Source: Megascapheus bottae (lineage: Eukaryota > Chordata > Mammalia > Rodentia > Geomyidae). Taken from it: DNA of 64,000 bases. Location: the NCBI GenBank assembly GCA_024803745.1, contig JANJXV010000151.1, forward strand, positions 1,364,001 to 1,428,000, in the 5' to 3' direction. Both the position numbers and the translations under genes were made by a program. The notes beneath the pieces are model-generated. The model saw nothing but the letters and a program-made list of their open reading frames with translations. It was not told the origin of the DNA and ran no database searches. Positions 14,641-29,400 of this stretch are shown piece by piece (position 1 is the first letter of the stretch; every line of letters starts with the position of its first letter).

Positions 14641-14940
14641 CTTCACACACCTCCCTTCTATGAATTCACACACCTCCATTCTGTGACTTCACACACCTCC
14701 ATTGTGAGTTCACCCACTTCCATTCTGTGTCTTCACACACCTCCATTCTGTGACTTCACACACCTCCATTATGTGACTTCACACACCTCCATTCTATGAC
14801 TTCACACACCTCCCTTCTATGAATTCACACCCCTCCATTCTGTGACTTCACACACCTCCATTGTATGACTTCACACACCTCCATTCTCAGTTCACACACC
14901 TCCATTCTGTGACTTCACACACCTCCATTCTTTGAATTCC
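14640..14940. repeat. Ordinary satellite between two HOR blocks
   Basis: This holds standard 23/21 bp monomers, including the GTGAGTTCACCCACTTCC and CATTATGTGAC variants that follow the AAGTCC landmark in many units. It resembles 35.4-35.5 kb and 41.0 kb. Nothing else is visible. Confidence 0.8.
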
Positions 14941-17335
14941 ACACCTCCATTCTATGACTTAACACACCTCCATTCTATGACTTCACACCCCTTCATTCTA
15001 TGACTTCACACACCACCATTCTGTGACTTCACACACCTCCGTTCTATGACTTCACACACCTCCATTCTGTCACTTCACCACCTCCATTCTATGACTTCAC
15101 ACACCTCCATTCTATGACTTCACACACCTCCATTCTGTGACTTCACACACCTCCATTATCTGACTTCACACACCTCCATTCTGTCTTCACACACCTCCAT
15201 TCTGGCTTCACAAACCTCTATTCTGTGACTTCACACACCTCCATTCTATGATTTCACACATCTCCATTCTATGACTTCACAGACCTCCATTCTATGACTT
15301 GACACACCTCCTTTCTGAGTTCACACACATCCATTCTGTGACTTCACACACCTCCATTGTGACTTCATACACCTCCATTCTATGAGTTCACACACCTCCA
15401 TTCTTACTTCACACACATCCATTCTATGACTTCACACAGCTCCATTCTGACTTCACACACCTCCATTCTATGATTTCTCACACCTCTATTCTGACTTCAC
15501 ACACCTGCATTCTGTGACTTCACACACCTCCATTCTATGACTTCACAAACCTCCATTCTGTGACTTCACACACCTCCATTCTATGAGTTCATACACCTCC
15601 ATTCTGACTTCACAAACCTCCATTCTATGACTTCACAGACTTTGAATATGTGACTTCACTCACCTCCACTCTATGACTTCAAACTTCTCCATTCTATGAC
15701 TTCCCACACCTCCTTTCCATGACTTCACCCACCCCCATTCTATGACTTCACACACCTCCATTCTATGAGTTCACACACCTCCATTTTGACTTCACACACC
15801 TCCATTCTATGACTTCGCACACCCTCATTCTTACTTCAGAAACATCCATTCTATGACTTCACACACCTCCATTCTATGACTTCACACACCTCCATTCTAT
15901 GACTTCACACACCTCCATTCTGTGACTTCACACACCTTCATTCTCTGTCTTCACACACCTCCATTGTGACTTCACACACGTCAATTCTATGAGTTCACAC
16001 ACCTCCATTCTGACTTCACACACCTCCGTTCTATGACTTCACACTCCTCCATTCTGACTTCACAGAGCTCCATTCTGTGAATTCACAAAATTCCATTCTA
16101 TGATTTCACACACCTCCATTCTGTGACTTCACACACCTCCACTCTTTGACTTAACACACCTCCATTCTATGACTTCACACCCCTTCATTCTATGACTTCA
16201 CACACCACCATTCTGTGACTTCACACACCTCCGTTCTATGACTTCACACACCTCCATTCTGTCACTTCACCACCTCCATTCTATGACTTCACACACCTCC
16301 ATTCTATGACTTCACACACCTCCATTCTGTGACTTCACACACCTCCATTATCTGACTTCACACACCTCCATTCTGTCTTCACACACCTCCATTCTGGCTT
16401 CACAAACCTCTATTCTGTGACTTCACACACCTCCATTCTATGATTTCACACATCTCCATTCTATGACTTCACAGACCTCCATTCTATGACTTGACACACC
16501 TCCTTTCTGAGTTCACACACATCCATTCTGTGACTTCACACACCTCCATTGTGACTTCATACACCTCCATTCTATGAGTTCACACACCTCCATTCTTACT
16601 TCACACACATCCATTCTATGACTTCACACAGCTCCATTCTGACTTCACACACCTCCATTCTATGATTTCGCACACCTCTATTCTGACTTCACACACCTGC
16701 ATTCTGTGACTTCACACACCTCCATTCTATGACTTCACAAACCTCCATTCTGTGACTTCACACACCTCCATTCTATGAGTTCATACACCTCCATTCTGAC
16801 TTCACAAACCTCCATTCTATGACTTCACAGACTTTGAATATGTGACTTCACTCACCTCCACTCTATGACTTCAAACTTCTCCATTCTATGACTTCCCACA
16901 CCTCCTTTCCATGACTTCACCCACCCCCATTCTATGACTTCACACACCTCCATTCTATGAGTTCACACACCTCCATTTTGACTTCACACACCTCCATTCT
17001 ATGACTTCACACACCCTCATTCTTACTTCAGAAACATCCATTCTATGACTTCACACACCTCCATTCTATGACTTCACACACCTCCATTCTATGACTTTAC
17101 ACACCTCCATTCTGTGACTTCACACACCTTCATTCTCTGTCTTCACACACCTCCATTGTGACTTCACACACGTCAATTCTATGAGTTCACACACCTCCAT
17201 TCTGACTTCACACACCTCCGTTCTATGACTTCACACTCCTCCATTCTGACTTCACAGAGCTTCATTCTGTGAATTCACAAAATTCCATTCTAAGATTTCA
17301 CACACCTCCATTCTGTGACTTCACACACCTCCACT
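14940..17335. repeat. Clean 1192-bp tandem duplication
   Basis: Three landmarks recur at exactly 1192 bp: CCCCTTCATT 14988/16180, TTGAATATG 15642/16834 and AAAATTCC 16087/17279. The junction falls at a CCACTCTTTGAC monomer near 16140. After it, the first copy runs into TTAACACACC (the start of copy two), while the second copy continues into TTTACACACC (the original right flank). The copies differ by only a few scattered bases in what I compared, such as TTCATTCTG for TCCATTCTG near 17262, so the event is recent compared with its surroundings. Confidence 0.92.
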
Positions 17336-18450
17336 CTTTGACTTTACACACCTCCATTCTGTGACTTCACACACCTCCATTCTCTGATTTCACACAGAAT
17401 CCATTCAATGACTTCACAAACCTCCTTTCTTTGATTTCACACACCTCCATCCTATGACTTCACACACCTCCATTATGACTTCACACAACTACATTCTGTG
17501 ACTTCACACACCTCCATTCTGTGACTTCACACACCTCCATACTATGACTTCCCCACACCTTCAATCTATGACTTCACACATCTCCATTCTATGACTTCAC
17601 ACGCTTCCAATCTATGACTTCACAGACCTCAATTCTATGACTTCACACACCTCCATTCTATGACTTCACACACCTGCATTCTGACTTCACACACCTCCAT
17701 TCTCTGATTTCACACAACCCCATTCTATGACTTCACACACCTCCATTCTGACTTCACACACCTCCATTCTATGAGTTCATAAACCTCCATTCTGACTTCA
17801 CAAACCTCCATTCTATGACTTCACAGACTTTGAATATGTGACTTCACTCAACTCCACTCTATGACTTCACACTTCTCCATTCTATGACTTCCCACACCTC
17901 CTTTCCATGACTTCTCCCACACCCATTCTATAACTTCACACCTCCATTCTGATTTCACACACCTCCATTCTGTGACTTCACACACCTCCATTCTATGTCT
18001 TCACACACCTCCATTGTGACTTCACACATGTCCATTCTATGTCTTCACACACCTCCATTCTGTGATTTCACACACATCCATTCTTTGACTTCACACACCA
18101 CAATTTTGACTTCACACAAGTCCATTCATTGACTTCACACACCTCCATTCTCTGACTTCACACACCTCCATTTTGACTTCACACACTTCCATTCTGTGAC
18201 TTCACACACCTCCATTCTATGACTTCACACACCTCCATTCTTTGACTTCACACACCTCCATTCTGTGACTTCACACACCTCCATTCTATGTCTTCACACA
18301 CCTCCATTGTGACTTCACACACGTCCATTCTATGAGTTCACACACCTCCATTCTGACTTCACACACCTCCATTCTATGACTTCACACTCCCCCATTCTGT
18401 CTTCACACACCTCCATACTGTGACTTCACACACCTCCATCTATGACTTCA
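17335..18450. repeat. Satellite segment with HOR landmarks
   Basis: This carries the TCCCCACACC landmark (17550), TTGAATATG (17830) and the AAGTCC landmark (18118). The order TCCCC then TTGAATATG matches the units at 24.4, 27.3 and 30.4 kb, but AAGTCC follows only 288 bp after TTGAATATG, far closer than in those units, so a large part of a unit is missing here. No gene is visible. Confidence 0.75.
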
Positions 18451-19700
18451 AACACCTCCATTCTGAGTTCACACACCTCCATTCTGTGACTTCACACACC
18501 TCCATTCTGACTTCACACACCTCCAATATATGACTTCACACACCTCCATTCTGTGACTTCACACACTTCCATTGTGACGTCACACACCTCCATTCTATGA
18601 GTTCACGCACATCCATTCTAGGACTTCACACTCCTCAATTCTGACATCACACAGCTCCATTCTATGACTTCACAGACCTCGGATCTGGGACTTCACTCAC
18701 CTCCATTCTATGACTTCACACTCCTCTATTCTATGACTTCTCACAACTCCTTTCTATGACTTCACCCACCTCTATTCTATGACTTCACTCCTCCATTCTG
18801 ACTTCACACACCTCCATTCTGTGAATTCACACACCTCCATTCTATGACTTCACACACCTCCATTCTATGACTTCACACACCGTCATTCTTATTTCAGAAA
18901 CATCCATTCTATGACCTCACACACCTCCATTCTATGACTTCACAAATCTCCATTCTGTGACTTCCCACACCTCCATTCTGAGTTCACCCATCTCCATTCT
19001 GTGACTTCACACACCTCCCTTCTGACTTCAAACACCTCCCTTCTGTGACTTCACACACCTCCATTGTGAGTTGACCCACTTCCATTCTCAGTTCACACAC
19101 CTCCATTCTGTGACTTCACACACCTCCATTCTGACTTCACACACCTCCAATATATGACTTCACACACCTCCATTCTGTGAGTTCACACACTTCCATTGTT
19201 ACGTCACACACCTCCATTCTATGAGTTCACACACATCCTTTCTAGGACTTCACACTCCTCAATTCTGACATCACACAGCTCCATTCTATGACTTCACAGA
19301 CCTCGGATCTGTGACTTCACTCACCTCCATTCTATGACTTCACACTCCTCTATTCTATGACTTCCCACAACTCCTTTCTATGAGTTCACCCACCTCTATT
19401 CTATGACTTCACACCTCCATTCTGACTTCACACACCTCCATTCTGTGACTTCACACACCTCCATTCTGTGACTTCACACACCTCCATTCTATGACTTCAC
19501 ACACATTCATTCTTAATTCAGAAACATCCATTCTATGACCTCACACACCTCCATTCTATGACTTCACAAAATTCCATTCTATGACTTCCCACACCTCCAT
19601 TCTGAGTTCACACATCTCCATTCTGTGACTTCACACACCTCCCTTCTGACTTCACACACCTCCCTTCTGTGACTTCACACACCTCCATTGTGAGTTCACC
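18450..19700. repeat. Local 624-bp tandem duplication
   Basis: TCTAGG occurs at 18617 and 19241, 624 bp apart, with the neighbouring CCAATATATGAC, CACACTCCTCAATTC and CCTCGGATCTG variants in the same order in each copy. The join lies near 19.09 kb, where GAGTTGACCCACTTCCATTCT runs abruptly into CAGTTCACAC. The first copy has a perfect CRE octamer at 18575; the second has TTACGTCAC in the same place, one base away. Confidence 0.85.
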
Positions 19701-20400
19701 CACTTCCATTCTGTGACTTCACACACCTCCATTCTATTACTTCACACCCCTCCATTCTGTGACTTCACACACCTCCATTCTATGACTTCACACACCTCCA
19801 TTCTATGAATTCACACACCTCCATTCTGTGACTTCACACACCTCCATTGTATGACTTCACACACCTCTTTTCTGTGACTTCACACACCTCCTTTCTGAGT
19901 TCACACAACTCCATTCTATGACTTCACACACCTGCATTGTGACTTCACCCACCTCCATTCTATGAGTTCACACACCTGCATTGTGACTTCACACACCTCC
20001 ATTCTATGACTTCACACATCTCCATTCTGACTTCACACACCTCCATGCTGTGACTTCACACACCGCCATTCTATGACTTCACACCTCCACTGTGACTTCA
20101 CAGAACTCCATTCTGTGACTTCACACACCTCCCTCTGTAACTTCACACACCTCCAATTTATGACTTCACACACTTCCAATCTATGACTTCACACACCTCC
20201 ATTCTATGACTTCACACCCCTGCATTCTGACTTCACACACCTCCATTCTCTGACTTCACACACCTCCATTCTATGACTTCACACACCTCTATTCTGTAAC
20301 TTCACACACTTCCAATGTTTGACTTCACACACCTCCAATCCATGACTTCATACACCTCCATTCTATGACTTAAAACACATCCATTCTTTGACTTCACACA
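19700..20400. repeat. Satellite segment before the 2.6-3.4 kb HOR series
   Basis: Standard monomers in the order CTATTACTTC, CTTTTCTGTG, CTGCATTGTG, CCATGCTGTG, CAGAACTCC, CCAATTTATG and CCAATGTTTG. The same order recurs near 22.4-22.95 kb, 25.55-26.1 kb and 28.44-29.0 kb. It is therefore the tail of a HOR unit of that series. Nothing else is visible. Confidence 0.75.
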
Positions 20401-23400
20401 CATCCATTTTGACTTCACACACCTCCATTCTGTGACTTCACACACATCCATCCTTTGACTTCACACACCACAATTTTGACTTCACACAAGTCCATTCATT
20501 GACTTCACACACCTCCATTCTCTGACTTCACACACCTCCATTTTGACTTCACACACTTCCATTCTGTGACTTCACACACCTCCATTCTATGACTTCACAC
20601 ACCTCCCTTCTATGAATTCATACACCTCCATTCTGTGACTTCACACACCTCCATTGTGAGTTCACCCACTTCCATTCTGTGTCTTCACACACCTCCATTC
20701 TGTGACTTCACACACCTCCATTATGTGACTTCACACACCTCCATTCTTTGACTTCACACACCTCCCTTCTATGAATTCACACCCCTCCATTCTGTGACTT
20801 CACACACCTCCATTGTATGACTTCACCCACCTCCATTCTGTGACTTCACACACCTCCATTCTCAGTTCACACACCTCCATTCTGTGACTTCACACACCTC
20901 CATTCTGTGACTCCACACCTCCATTCTTTGACTTAACACACCTCCATTCTATGACTTCACACCCCTCCATTCTATGACTTCACACACCACCATTCTGTGA
21001 CTTCACACACCTCCATTCTATGACTTCACACACCTCCATTCTGTCACTTCACCACTTCCATTCTATGACTTCACACACCTCCATTCTATGACTTCACACA
21101 CCTGCATTGTGACTTCATACACGTCCATTATCTGACTTCACACATGTCCATTCTGACTTCACACACCTCCATTCTGTCTTCACATACCTCAATTCTGTGA
21201 CTTCACACACCTCCATTCTATGATTTCACATACCTCCATTCTATGACTTCACAGACCTCCATTCTATGACTTCACACACCTACTTTATGAGTTCACACAC
21301 ATCCATTCTGTGACTTCAAACACCTCCATTGTGACTTCATACACCTCCATTCTATGAGTTTACACACCTCCATTCTGACTTCACACACATCCATTCTATG
21401 ACATCACACAGCTCCATTCTGACTTCACACACCTCCATTCTATGACTTCGCACACCTCTATTCTGACTTCACACACCTGCATTCTGTGACTTCACACACC
21501 TCCATTCTATGACTTCACAAACCTCCATTCTGTGACTTCACACACCTCCACTCTGTGACTTTACACACCTCCATTCTGTGACTTCACACACCTCCATTCT
21601 CTGATTTCACACACAGTCCATTCTATGACTTCACAAACCTCCATTCTATGACTTCACACACCTCCATTCTATGACTTCACACACCTGCATTCTGACTTCA
21701 CACACCTCCATTCTCTGATTTCACACACCCCTATTCTATGACTTCACACACCTCCATTGTGACTTCACACACCTCCATTCTATGAGTTCATAAACCTCCA
21801 TTCTGACTTCACAAACCTCCATTCTATGACTTCACAGACTTTGAATATGTGACTTCACTCAACTCCACTCTATGACTTCACACTCCTCCATTCTATGACT
21901 TCCCACACCTCCTTTCCATGATTTCCCCCACACCCATTCTATGACTTCACACCTCCATTCTGACTTCACACACCTCCATTCCGTGACTCCACACACCTCC
22001 ATTCTATGAGTTCACACACCTCCATTTTGACTTCACACACCTCCATTCTATGACTTCACACATCTCCATTCTATGACTTCACACACCTCCATTCTTTGAC
22101 TTCACCCACCTCCATTCTGTGACTTCACACACCTCCATTCTATGTCTTCACACACCTCCATTGTGACTTCACACACGTCCATTCTATGAGTTCACACACC
22201 TCCATTCTGACTTCACACACCTCCATTCTATGACTTCACACTCCCCCTTTCTGACTTCACACAGCTCCATTCTGTGAATTCACAAAATTCCATTCTATGA
22301 TTTCACACACCTCCATACTGTGACTTCACACACCTCCATTCTATGACTTCACACACCTCCATTCTGACTTCACACACCTCCATTCTGTGACTTCACACAC
22401 CTCCATTCTATGACTTCACACACCTCCATTCTATGAATTCACACACCTCCTTTCTGTGACTTCACACACTTCCATTGTATGACTTCACACACCTCTATTC
22501 TGTGACTTCACACACCTCCTTTCTGAGTTCACACAACTACATTCTATGACTTCACACACCTGCATTGTGACTTCACCCACCTCCATTCTATGAGTTCACA
22601 CACCTGCATTGTGACTCACACACCTCCATTCTATGACTTCACACATCTCTATTCTGACTTCACACACCTCCATGCTGTGACTTCACACACCTTCATTCTA
22701 TGACTTCACATCTCCACTGTGACTTCACAGAACTCCATTCTGTGACTTCACACACCTCCCTCTGTAAATTCACACACCTCCAATTTATGACTTCACACAC
22801 TTCCAATCTATGACTTCACACACCTCCATTCTATGACTTCACACACCTGCATTCTGACTTCACACACCTCCATTCTCTGATTTCACACACCTCCATTCTA
22901 TGACTTCACACACCTCCATTCTGTAACTTCACACACTTCCAATGTTTGACTTCACACACCTCCATTCCATGACTTCATACACCTCCATTCTATGACTTAA
23001 AACACATCCATTCTTTGACTTCACACACCTCCATTTTGACTTCACACACCTCCATTCTGTGACTTCACACACATCCATCCTTTGTCTTCACACACCACAA
23101 TTTTGACTTCACACAAGTCCATTCATTGACTTCACACACCTCCATTCTCTGACTTCACACACCTCCATTTTGACTTCACACACTTCCATTCTGTGACTCA
23201 CACACCTCCATTCTATGACTTCACACACCTCCCTTCTATGAATTCACACACCTCCATTCTGTGACTTCACACACCTCCATTGTGAGTTCACCCACTTCCA
23301 TTCTGTGTCTTCACACACCTCCATTCTGTGACTTCACACACCTCCATTATGTGACTTCACACACCTCCATTCTTTGACTTCACACACCTCCCTTTTATGA

Positions 23401-26400
23401 ATTCACACCCCTCCATTCTGTGACTTCACACACCTCCATTGTATGACTTAACCCACCTCCTTTCTGTGACTTCACACACCTCCATTCTCAGTTCACACAC
23501 CTCCATTCTGTGACTTCACACACCTCCATTTTGTGACTCCACACCTCCATTCTATGACTTAACACACCTCCATTCTATGACTTCACACCCCTGAATTCTA
23601 TGACTTCACACACCACCATTCTGTGACTTCACACACCTCCATTCTATGACTTCACACACCTCCATTCTGTCACTTCACCACTTCCATTCTATGACTTCAC
23701 ACACCTCCATCTATGACTTCACACACCTGCATTGTGACTTCATACACGTCCATTATCTGACTTCACACACGTCCATTCTGACTTCACACACCTCCATTCT
23801 GTCTTCACACACCTCAATTCTGTGACTTCACACACCTCCATTCTATGATTTCACACACCTCCATTCTATGACTTCACAGACCTCCATTCTATCACTTCAC
23901 ACACCTACTTTATGAGTTCACACACATCCATTCTGTGACTTCACACACCTCCATTGTGACTTCATACACCTCCATTCTATGAGTTTGCACACCTCCATTC
24001 TGACTTCACACATATCCATTCTATGACATCACACAGCTCCATTCTGACTTCACACACCTCCATTCTATGACTTCGCACACCTCTATTCTGACTTCACACA
24101 CCTGCATTCTGTGACTTCACCCACCTCCATTCTATGACTTCACAAACCTCCATTCTGTGACTTCACACACCTCTACTCTGTGACTTTACACACCTCCATT
24201 CTGTGACTTCACACACCTCCATTCTCTGATTTCACAAACAGTCCATTCTATGACTTCACAAACCTCCATTCTTTGATTTCACACACCTCCATCCTATGAC
24301 TTCACACACCTCCATTGTGACTTCACACACCTCCATTCTGTGACTTCACACACCTTCATACTATGACTTCCCCACACCTTCAATCTATGACTTCACACAC
24401 CTCCATTCTATGATTTCACACGCTTCCAATCTATGAATTCACACACCTCCATTCTATGACTTCACACACCTCCATTCTACGACTTCACACACCTGCATTC
24501 TGACTTCACACACCTCCATTCTCTGATTTCACACACCCCCATTCTATGACTTCACACACCTCCATTGTGACTTCACACACCTCCATTCTATGAGTTCATA
24601 AACCTCCATTCTAGCTTCACAAACCTCCATTTTATGACTTCACAGACTTTGAATATGTGACTTCACTCAACTCCACTCTATGACTTCACATTTCTCCATT
24701 CTATGACTTCCCACACCTCCTTTCCATGACTTCCCCCACACCGATTCTATGACTTCACACCTCCATTCTGACTTCACACACCTCCATTATGTGACTTCAC
24801 ACACCTCCATTCTATGAGTTCACACACCTCCATTTTGACTTCACACACCTCCATTCTATGACTTCACACATCTCCATTCTATAACTGCACACACCTCCAT
24901 TCTTTGACTTCACCCACCTCCATTCTGTGACTTCACACACCTCCATTCTATGTCTTCACACACCTCCATTGTGACTTCACACACGTCCATTCTATGAGTT
25001 CACACACCTCCATTCTACTTCACACACCTCCATTCTATGACTTCACACTCCCCCATTCTGACTTCACACAGCTCCATTCTGTGAATTCACAAAATTCCAT
25101 TCTATGATTTCACACACCTCCATACTGTGACTTCACACACCTCCATCTATGACTTCAAACACCTCCATTCTGAGTTCACACACCTCCATTCTGTGACTTC
25201 ACACACCTCCATTCTGACTTCACACACCTCCAATATATGACTTCACACACCTCCATTCTGTGACTTCACACACTTCCATTGTGACGTCACACACCTCCAT
25301 TCTATGAGTTTACGCACATCCATTCTAGGACTTCACACTCCTCAATTCTGACATCACACAGCTCCATTCTATGACTTCACAGACCTCGGATCTGTGACTT
25401 CACTCACCTCCATTCTATGACTTCACACTCCTCTATTCTATGACTTCCCACAACTCCTTTCTATGACTTCACCCACCTCTATTCTATGACTTCACACCTC
25501 CATTCTGACTTCACACACCTCCATTCTTTGACTTCACACACATCCATTCTATGACTTCACACACCTCCATTCTATGAATTCACACACCTCCTTTCTGTGA
25601 CTTCACACACCTGCAATGTATGACTTCACACACCTCTATTCTGTGACGACACACACCTCCTTTCTGAGTTCACACAACTCCATTCTGTGACTTCACACAC
25701 CTGCATTGTGACTTCACCCACCTCCATTCTATGAGTTCACACACCTGCATTGTGACTTCACACACCTCCATTCTATGACTTCACACATCTCCATTCTGAC
25801 TTCACACGCCTCCATGCTGTGACTTCACACACCTCCATTCTATGACTTCACACCTCCACTGTGAATTCACAGAACTCCATTCTGTGACTTCACACACCTC
25901 CCTCTGTAACTTCACACACGTCCAATTTATGACTTCACACACTTCCAATCTATGACTTCACACACCTCCATTCTATGACTTCACACACCTGCATTCTAAC
26001 TTCACACACCTCCATTCTCTGACTTCACACACCTCCATTCTATGACTTCACACACCTCCATTCTGTATCTTCACACACTTCCAATATTTGAGTTCACACA
26101 CCTCCATTCCATGACTTCATACAGCTCCATGCTATGACTTAAAACACATCCATTCTTTGACTTCACACACCTCCATTTTCACTTCACACAAGTCCATTCA
26201 TTGACTTCACACACCTCCATTCTCTGACTTCACACACCTCCATTTTGACTTCACACACTTCCATTCTGTGACTTCACACACCTCCCTTCTATGAATTCAC
26301 ACACCTCCATTCTATGTCTTCACACACCTACATTCTGACTTCACACACCTTCATTCTCAGTTCACACACCTCCATTCTGTGACTTCACACACCTCCATTC

Positions 26401-29400
26401 TGTGAATTCACAAAATTCCATTCTATGACTTAACACACCTCCATTCTATGACTTCACACCCCTCCATTCTATGACTTCACACACCACCATTCTGTGACTT
26501 CACACACCTCTATTCTATGACTTCACACACCTCCATTCTGTCACTTCACCACTTCCATTCTATGACTTCACACACCTCCATTCTATGACTTCACACACCT
26601 GCATTGTGACTTCATACACGTCCATTATCTGACTTCACACACGTCCATTCTGACTTCACACACCTCCATTCTGTCTTCACACACCTCAATTCTGTGACTT
26701 CACACACCTCCATTCTATGATTTCACACACCTCCATTCTATGACTTCACAGACCTCCATTCTATGACTTCACACACCTACTTTATGAGTTCACACACATC
26801 CATTCTGTGACTTCACACACCTCCATTGTGACTTCATACACATCCATTCTATGAGTTTACACACCTCCATTCTGACTTCACACACATCCATTCTATGACA
26901 TCACACAGCTCCATTCTGACTTCACACACCTCCATTCTATGACTTCGCACACCTCTATTCTGACTTCACACACCTGCATTCTGTGACTTCACACACCTCC
27001 ATCCTATGACTTCACAAACCTCCATTCTGTGACTTCACACACCTCCACTCTGTGACTTTACACACCTCCATTCTGTGACTTCACACACCTCCATTCTCTG
27101 ATTTCACACACAGTCCATTCTATGACTTCACAAACCTCCATTCTTTGATTTCACACACCTCCATCCTATGACTTCACACACCTCCATTGTGACTTCACAC
27201 AACTCCATTCTGTGACTTCACACACCTCCATTCTGTGACTTCACACACCTCCATACTATGACTTCCCCACACCTTCAATCTATGTCTTCACACACCTCCA
27301 TTGTATGATTCACACGCTTCCAATCTATGACTTCACACACCTCCATTCTATGACTTCACACACCTCCATTCTATGACTTCACACACCTGCATTCTGACTT
27401 CACACACCTCCATTCTCTGATTTCACACACCCCCATTCTATGACTTCACACACCTCCATTGTGACTTCACACACCTCCATTCTATGAGTTCATAAACCTC
27501 CATTCTGACTTCACAAACCTCCATTCTATGACTTCACAGACTTTGAATATGTGACTTCACTCAACTCCACTCTATGACTTCACACTTCTCCATTCTATGA
27601 CTTCCCACACCTCCTTTCCATGACTTCCCCTACACCCATTCTATGACTTCACACCTCCATTCTGACTTCACACACCTCCATTCTGTGACTTCACACACCT
27701 CCATTCTATGAGTTCACACACCTCCATTTTGACTTCACACACCTCCATTCTATGACTTCACACATCTCCACTCTATGACTTCACACACCTCCATTCTTTG
27801 ACTTCACCCACCTCCATTCTGTGACTTCACACACCTCCATTCTATGTCTTCACACACCTCCATTGTGACTTCACACACGTCCATTCTATGAGTTCACACA
27901 CCTCCATTCTGACTTCACACACCTCCATTCTATGACTTCACACTCCCCCATTCTGACTTCACACAGCTCCATTCTGTGAATTCACAAAATTCCATTCTAT
28001 GATTTCACACACCTCCATACTGTGACTTCACACACCTCCATCTATGACTTCAAACACCTCCATTCTGAGTTCACACACCTCCATTCTGTGACTTCACACA
28101 CCTCCATTCTGACTTCACACACCTCCAATATATGACTTCACACACCTCCATTCTGTGACTTCACACACTTCCATTGTGACGTCACACACCTCCATTCTAT
28201 GAGTTTGCGCACATCCATTCTAGGACTTCACACTCCTCAATTCTGACATCACACAGCTCCATTCTATGACTTCACAGACCTCGGATCTATGACTTCACTC
28301 ACCTCCATTCTATGACTTCACACTCCTCTATTCTATGACTTCCCACAACTCCTTTCTATGACTTCACCCACCTCTATTCTATGACTTCACACCTCCATTC
28401 TGACTTCACACACCTCCATTCTTTGACTTCACACACATCCATTCTATGACTTCACACACCTCCATTCTATGAATTCACACACCTCCTTTCTGTGACTTCA
28501 CACACCTGCAATGTATGACTTCACACACCTCTATTCTGTGACGTCACACACCTCCTTTCTGAGTTCACACAACTCCATTCTATGACTTCACACACCTGCA
28601 TTGTGACTTCACCCACCTCCATTCTATGAGTTCACACACCTGCATTGTGACTTCACACACCTCCATTCTATGACTTCACACATCTCCATTCTGACTTCAC
28701 ACACCTCCATGCTGTGACTTCACACACCGCCATTCTATGACTTCACACCTCCACTGTGACTTCACAGAACTCCATTCTGTGACTTCACACACCTCCCTCT
28801 GTAACTTCACACACGTCCAATATTTGACTTCACACCTCCATTCTGACTTCACACACCTCCATTCTTTGACTTCACACACTTCCAATCTATGACTTCACAC
28901 ACCTCCATTCTATGACTTCACACCCCTGCATTCTGACTTCACACACCTCCATTCTCTGACTTCACACACCTCCATTCTATGACTTCACACACCTCCATTC
29001 TGTAACTTCACACACGTCCAATATTTGACTTCACACACCTCCATTCCATGACTTCATACACCTCCATTCTATGACTTAAAACACATCCATTCTTTGACTT
29101 CACACACCTCCATTTTGACTTCACACACCTCCATTCTGTGACTCCACACACATCCATCCTTTCACTTCACAAACCACAATTTTGACTTCACACAAGTCCA
29201 TTCATTGACTTCACACACCTCCATTCTCTGACTTCACACACCTCCATTTTGACTTCACACACTTCCATAATGTGACTTCACACACCTCCATTCTATGACT
29301 TCACACACCTCCATTAAGTGACTTCACACACCTCCATTCTTTGACTTCACACACCTCCCTTCTATGAATTCACACCCCTCCATTCTGTGACTTCACACAC

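Noticed and set aside
164..22618. AP-1 sites TGACTCA at 164, 22612 and 23194
   Set aside because: Only three were seen; two of them are one duplicated 3-base deletion. There is no evidence of enrichment.
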